Positions 60,251 through 64,000 of a stretch of 64,000 nt of DNA are shown piece after piece. The position numbers and the translations under genes were made by a program. The stretch is taken from assembly GCA_009193035.1 (NCBI GenBank), contig SWDT01000271.1, positions 1 to 64,000 of the forward strand, read 5' to 3'. Each line of letters opens with the position of its first letter. Position 1 is the first letter of the stretch. Source of the DNA: Halicephalobus mephisto. Lineage: Eukaryota > Nematoda > Chromadorea > Rhabditida > Panagrolaimidae. The notes beneath the pieces are model-generated. The model was not told the origin of the DNA. It saw only the letters and a list, made by a program, of their open reading frames with translations, and did not search any database.

Positions 60251-60285
60251 TATAAAATAATTTTAATAATTATTTCATAATCAAC

Positions 60286-60447
60286 TTAATTCCCCACTAT
60301 CCTAAAATCGAAAATCCCCCATTGGTCCTCAGGATATTTCTCTTCGAGACCAGCATTGTACGGATTTTTGTTCGAATAGATGACGTCCAATCCAACAATA
60401 ATCAAAAGTAAAAAAAAGTAACGCAAAAAGTGGAATAAACTCGTCAT
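60286..60447 (-). CDS. small secreted peptide, 53 residues
   Basis: An intronless frame from an ATG encodes a clear signal peptide (MTSLFHFLRYFFLLLIIVGL) and a mature part of about 32 residues, DVIYSNKNPYNAGLEEKYPE followed by DQWGIFDFRIVGN. There is no cysteine and no dibasic site in this copy. CCGTAG and CTCTAG acceptor-like sites lie upstream near 60470-60505. Conservation of the mature core in the neighbouring copy, while the rest decays, argues that it is or was coding. I recognise no family; a neuropeptide-like or antimicrobial-type secreted peptide is conceivable but unproven. Confidence 0.5.
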   Translation of the reverse strand: MTSLFHFLRYFFLLLIIVGLDVIYSNKNPYNAGLEEKYPEDQWGIFDFRIVGN

Positions 60448-60449
60448 GG

Positions 60450-61090
60450 AAGTACGTGAAAATAACTACGGATTTGGCTATTCTCTAGAGCAATTAGAAA
60501 TTGTTACAAAAACAATTTAGAAAAATGACAAATTTAACTCTCCACACGAAATTCCCTAAAGACCGTAATAACTTACTTTAATTCAAAGAAGGTAACCGAA
60601 GTTTGAACCAAGAAATAAGTTCAGAAAAAATAAAATTGTAAAGAGATTTACAGAGTCTATACTTCTGCTGTTGGACGGGACCAGATGTAGATAGCAGCGA
60701 AGATATATAAAAACGCCAAATTTTATCACTTAAAAATAATAATAATAAAAACTACAAAAATTTTCCCGCGTTTTTTCCTTTCGTTGCGAGACCTTTATTT
60801 CTTTCGTTGCGAGACCTTTTTTTCGTTGCAAGACCCTTTTTTTCTCCGTTTTTCCTCTTTTACATGGGCGCGGAAAACGTATTTTTTGGCTTTCTCTTTT
60901 CCTATTCCTCTTTTTTACCTTCGATTCCGTCGACAAAATCAACTTCAACAAGAAGTTTTTAAAATTTACGAAAACTCTTATTTTTTTATTTTCGGAAAAA
61001 ATAATTTTCTTTCAATATAAAAGTTCTTGAATTTTTTTAATAACTTATTTTATTCAATAATATAGTAAATATTTTTTAAAAGCATAATAT
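60450..61090. other. intergenic DNA
   Basis: Holds an ACACGAAATTCCCTAAAGAC motif at 60544 and a TTTCGTTGCGAGACCTTT triplicate at 60778-60835. Short open frames at 60730-61020 on both strands are low complexity. No gene is supported. Confidence 0.4.
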
Positions 61091-61094
61091 CTAA

Positions 61095-61738
61095 ATATAG
61101 TCAAACTTGGATATAAAATATCCCTTTGGGATCGAGCAAAGCATATGCTATAAGAAAGGATATATCATAGAGGAGGTAAAGTTGGAAACAAATTAACTAA
61201 ACTCACTCAATCACACCGTATGTTATAGCAAGAGATATGTTATAGCAGGGGTATCTCATATCCAAATTCTATTGTATTATATTTTATCTTTTTTTTCTTT
61301 AAAATAATTACAAAATACCTAGTTCTATATACAGTCGAACTTGGATATAAGATATCCCTTTTGGACCAGGCAAAGTGTATGTTATAAGAAAGGATATATC
61401 ATAGAGGAGGTAAAGTTGGAAACAAATTAACTAAACTCACTCACTCAGACCGTATGCTATAATAAGAAATATGTTATAGCAGAGGTATCTTATATCCAAG
61501 TTCTACTGTATTACAATTTCGAAATAAACTTGTTCCATTTCCATTTTTTACGATAGTATTACAGTAGAACTTGGATATAAGATACCTTCTTGAGACTGGG
61601 CAAAAAGTGTTATAAGAAAGGATATATCATAGAGGGGGTAAAATTGAAGGCAGACTAACCAAACTCACTTATTCACACCGTATGCTACAACAAGAGATAT
61701 ATTATAGCGGGGATATCTTATATCCAAGTCCTACTGTA
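61095..61738. mobile_element. three tandem MITEs, family C
   Basis: Copies at about 61095-61279, 61330-61510 and 61560-61738, each near 180 bases. Ends are TACAGTAGAACTTGGATATA and TATATCCAAGTTCTACTGTA, with GGATATATCATAGAGG(A/G)GGT and TATGTTATAGCA inside. CAGT ends next to TA are typical of Tc1/mariner-derived MITEs. No coding capacity. Confidence 0.85.
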
Positions 61739-61739
61739 T

Positions 61740-62155
61740 AACTAAAATCAACTTTTATTCGCGAAAGTTCTTGAAATTTTCTAATAACTTATTGTATTTA
61801 ATAATACAATGGATATCTCGTTCGAAAAATTACTTTTTTCAAAACCAAAATCAACTTTTATCACGGAAGTTACTGAAAATTTTAATAATCTATTTTATTC
61901 AATAATATAGTAAATATTTTTTTAAAACATAATATTTAATATAACTTAAAGCAACTTTTATCACGAAAATCCTTAAAGATAAAATAAACTATCATTTGCT
62001 AATATAAATAAAATTCCAAAGACAACCTAAAATAAAACTAAAATCGACTTCCGACACGAAAATCCCCCAAGGACTACAATAAGCCCCTTTATTTGCTAAC
62101 GTGAATAGAATTTAATAAAAAAAGGAATTAGAAGACTAAAAAGACATCACCTTCT
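61740..62155. repeat. diverged CACGAAAATCC repeats
   Basis: Four loose units of ATCAACTTTTATCACGAAA then TTGAAAATTTTAATAA(C/T)TTAT, about 95 bases apart, matching the dispersed motif seen at 12.2 and 50 kb. Confidence 0.6.
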
Positions 62156-62160
62156 ACATT

Positions 62161-62800
62161 CAAAAAAGTAACTTTTGGTCCAATAAAAACGGAAATCGCC
62201 ACTATTAAGTTGTAATTTTCACCGCAAATATCGAATATTCTTGAAAAATGTAATAATTTTTGTATTTTCACCGCATTTCGTAATCGTTATAGGACCAAAA
62301 GTTCCACTTTTTTGTGTGGACTTCATGTAACTATAGATTGAATTTCATGTATCTGATAAATCAGAATTGTTTTATGTATCAATATATCGTACACAACCTA
62401 CCGAAATCAACACACAAAAAGTGACTTTTGGTCCAATAAAAACGGAAATCGCCACTATTAAGTTGTAATTTTCATCGCAGATATCGAATATTTATGAAAA
62501 ATGTGAAAATTGGTACATTTTTAAATTTTCACTAGGTCAAAAGTTACTTTTTTGGATGAACTTCATACAACTATAGATTGAATTTCATATATCTGATAAA
62601 TCAGAATTGTTTCATGTATCCATATATCGTACTAAACCTACCGAAATCAACACACAAAAAGTGACTTTTGGTCCAATAAAAACGGAAATCGCCACTATTA
62701 AGTTGTAATTTTCATCGCAGATATCGAATATTTATGAAAAATGTAATAATTTTTGTATTTTCATTACATTTCGTAATCGTTATAGGACCAAAAGTTCCGC
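62161..62800. mobile_element. three tandem copies of a palindromic element, family D
   Basis: Units begin near 62161, 62413 and 62653 with AAAGTGACTTTTGGTCCAAT, AAAAACGGAAATCGCCACTA, and end GTTATAGGACCAAAAGTTCC, so each is a foldback. The linker carries TGTATCTGATAAATCAGAAT, the satellite motif of 51.0-51.7 kb. Confidence 0.8.
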
Positions 62801-62954
62801 TTAGAAAATTTGACATATTTTCTTAATATACTGGTTCGTATCAGTGATAATTCTTCGTTTATTCCGCAAAACTCAACAATACAAAAAACAGTAAACCAAA
62901 TTAACTTCTTCAGTGAAATTTTCAGTGTTATCTTCCGAAAACTGACGTAGAAGA

Positions 62955-63120
62955 CTCATTCATACACAAAAACCGTAACTTTTAGTACAGTAACAAATGC
63001 AAATCGTCATTATTAAATTTCAATTTTCGTCACAAATTTCAAATATTTATGAAAATTGTAACGAAATAGTGACTATTTGCATTTGTTACTGTATTAAAAG
63101 TTACGTTTTTTTGTATGCAG
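62955..63120. mobile_element. foldback element related to family D
   Basis: GTAACTTTTAGTACAGTAAC...AAATGCAAATCG at 62968-63007 is mirrored by ATTTGCATTTGTTACTGTAT...AAAAGTTAC at 63073-63104, giving a hairpin of about 130 bases with arms over 30 bases. Confidence 0.75.
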
Positions 63121-63296
63121 CAATTTTCATCATTTTGGAGTCAATTTTCGTAACGTTGTTGTTTATATATAATTGTCGCAAAAAATAAGAAGATTTTCAA
63201 CACGGAAATCTCTGAGATGCAGGAACTCAATTCATACGCCAATTTGTAGTAACAATGACGCCGTTCAAAAGTAGGAAGAACACCGAAGCTGAATTA

Positions 63297-63520
63297 CGAT
63301 ACATTAGGGGAGCTTGCCTAAAATATGTAAGGCTTACAGGGGAAAGGGAATCCCAGAAAAGCACCATATAAGCTTTACACATTTTAGGCAAATTTCCTAA
63401 ATTAAAAAAGCTAAAATAACCTATAAGGGAGCTTGTCTAAAATATATAAGGCTTACATGGCACTTTTCCGGGACCCCCTTCCCCTGTAAGTCTTACACAT
63501 TTTAGGCAAGCTTCCTGATC
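63297..63520. mobile_element. foldback element, family E
   Basis: AGGGGAGCTTGCCTAAAATA and TGTAAGGCTTACAGGGGAAA are mirrored at 63465-63515 by TTCCCCTGTAAGTCTTACAC and ATTTTAGGCAAGCTTCCT. The middle holds a second, shorter pair (AAGCTTTACACATTTTAGGC / GCTTGTCTAAAATATATAAG). Confidence 0.75.
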
Positions 63521-63822
63521 GTTAATTAGTGTTGGATTATTCGAATAAACCGATGAGTTATCATTTGTGCAATATTAATCAATCAAAAAAGACGTCAAAT
63601 TTCCTTCCAAAAGTAGATATCGTCGGATATACAGCATATTAAAGTGTATCTACTTCGTCACTAAAGAAAGTCCACATCAATCTCAAAGCAAAAATCCACA
63701 AATAGAAATTCTGAAAAAAGCCCAAAATATAACCAAACACAAACTCCTATCACGAAATTCCGTGCAAAGACGGTAACAGTTCTCATAACTTTTAGAATCA
63801 AGTTTCACAACGTTGTTGTTTA

Positions 63823-64000
63823 TACATAGGTTTTCTGAAATCACACCTACCTAAATGGAATCAACAAGAGTCCTTGATTACAGTTTTCACATTATTTGAT
63901 TCTAAACGACAGTAATCGAAGGCAGAATTGCAATTGAACAAAAGATTAATTCTAATTGAATATAATCAACGTTTTTGAAACATGTTTATTTCTGGTTAAA
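63823..64000. mobile_element. foldback MITE, family A, copy 3 (cut by window end)
   Basis: Begins TACATAGGTTTTCTGAAATC and continues CATTATTTGATTCTAAACGACAGT as in the other copies; the far end lies beyond the window. Confidence 0.7.

Noticed and set aside
1..64000. CRISPR array among the many regular repeats
   Set aside because: Repeats lack the short direct repeat/unique spacer pattern, and the DNA is eukaryotic.

Overview
The window reads as nuclear DNA of a free-living rhabditid (Caenorhabditis-like) nematode. Support for this: split genes with TTTTCAG-type acceptors and GTAAGT/GTGAGT donors, several start codons sitting 0-12 bases after an acceptor (as expected for spliced-leader trans-splicing), tightly packed same-strand genes that look like an operon, a nematode-specific Sre-type chemoreceptor, a FLYWCH transcription factor, and abundant CTACAGTAATC and GGTCTCGA...TCGAGACC repeat motifs. 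Non-coding DNA is very A/T rich and is mostly short tandem repeats; genes and a number of unexplained islands stand out as higher-complexity sequence.

Layout. 1-10.3 kb: tandem repeats and unique islands, one with a tRNA-like promoter. 10.37-14.73 kb (+): a three-exon nuclear protein gene with an acidic region and a conserved helical C-terminal domain, possibly LIN-14/BEN-like. 15.4-15.9 kb: a foldback MITE. 16.78-22.95 kb (-): a predicted operon in the order DNA ligase I, Mediator subunit MED31, Canopy (CNPY3/4-like); the MED31 stop and Canopy start overlap by 8 bases. 23.0-23.7 kb: upstream DNA of the ligase, with five TTTCGCGC (E2F-type) sites in diverged tandem units. 24.0-24.6 kb: a second MITE copy. 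25.6-28.0 kb (-): a FLYWCH transcription factor with a possible alternative last exon. 28-39.6 kb: no convincing gene; unique islands, tandem arrays, two tRNA-like elements and a 1-kb inverted array carrying TTTGGCGGGAAA motifs. 39.6-48.06 kb (-): a six-exon gene for a coiled-coil protein of about 1,800 residues with a syntaphilin/syntabulin-like motif and a GRIP-like C-terminus. 50.5-50.8 kb: a tRNA-derived SINE with target-site duplication. 51.5-54.6 kb (-): a complete Sre-type seven-helix receptor and, about 130 bases downstream, a possible second membrane-protein gene running into a satellite-like repeat. 55-64 kb: repeats, several MITE families, and a small intronless gene for a 53-residue secreted peptide with a diverged tandem copy.

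The ligase operon joins DNA replication/repair, Pol II transcription and an ER folding factor, a housekeeping mix typical of nematode operons. All calls come from reading the sequence; no database search was run and splice sites are manual predictions.
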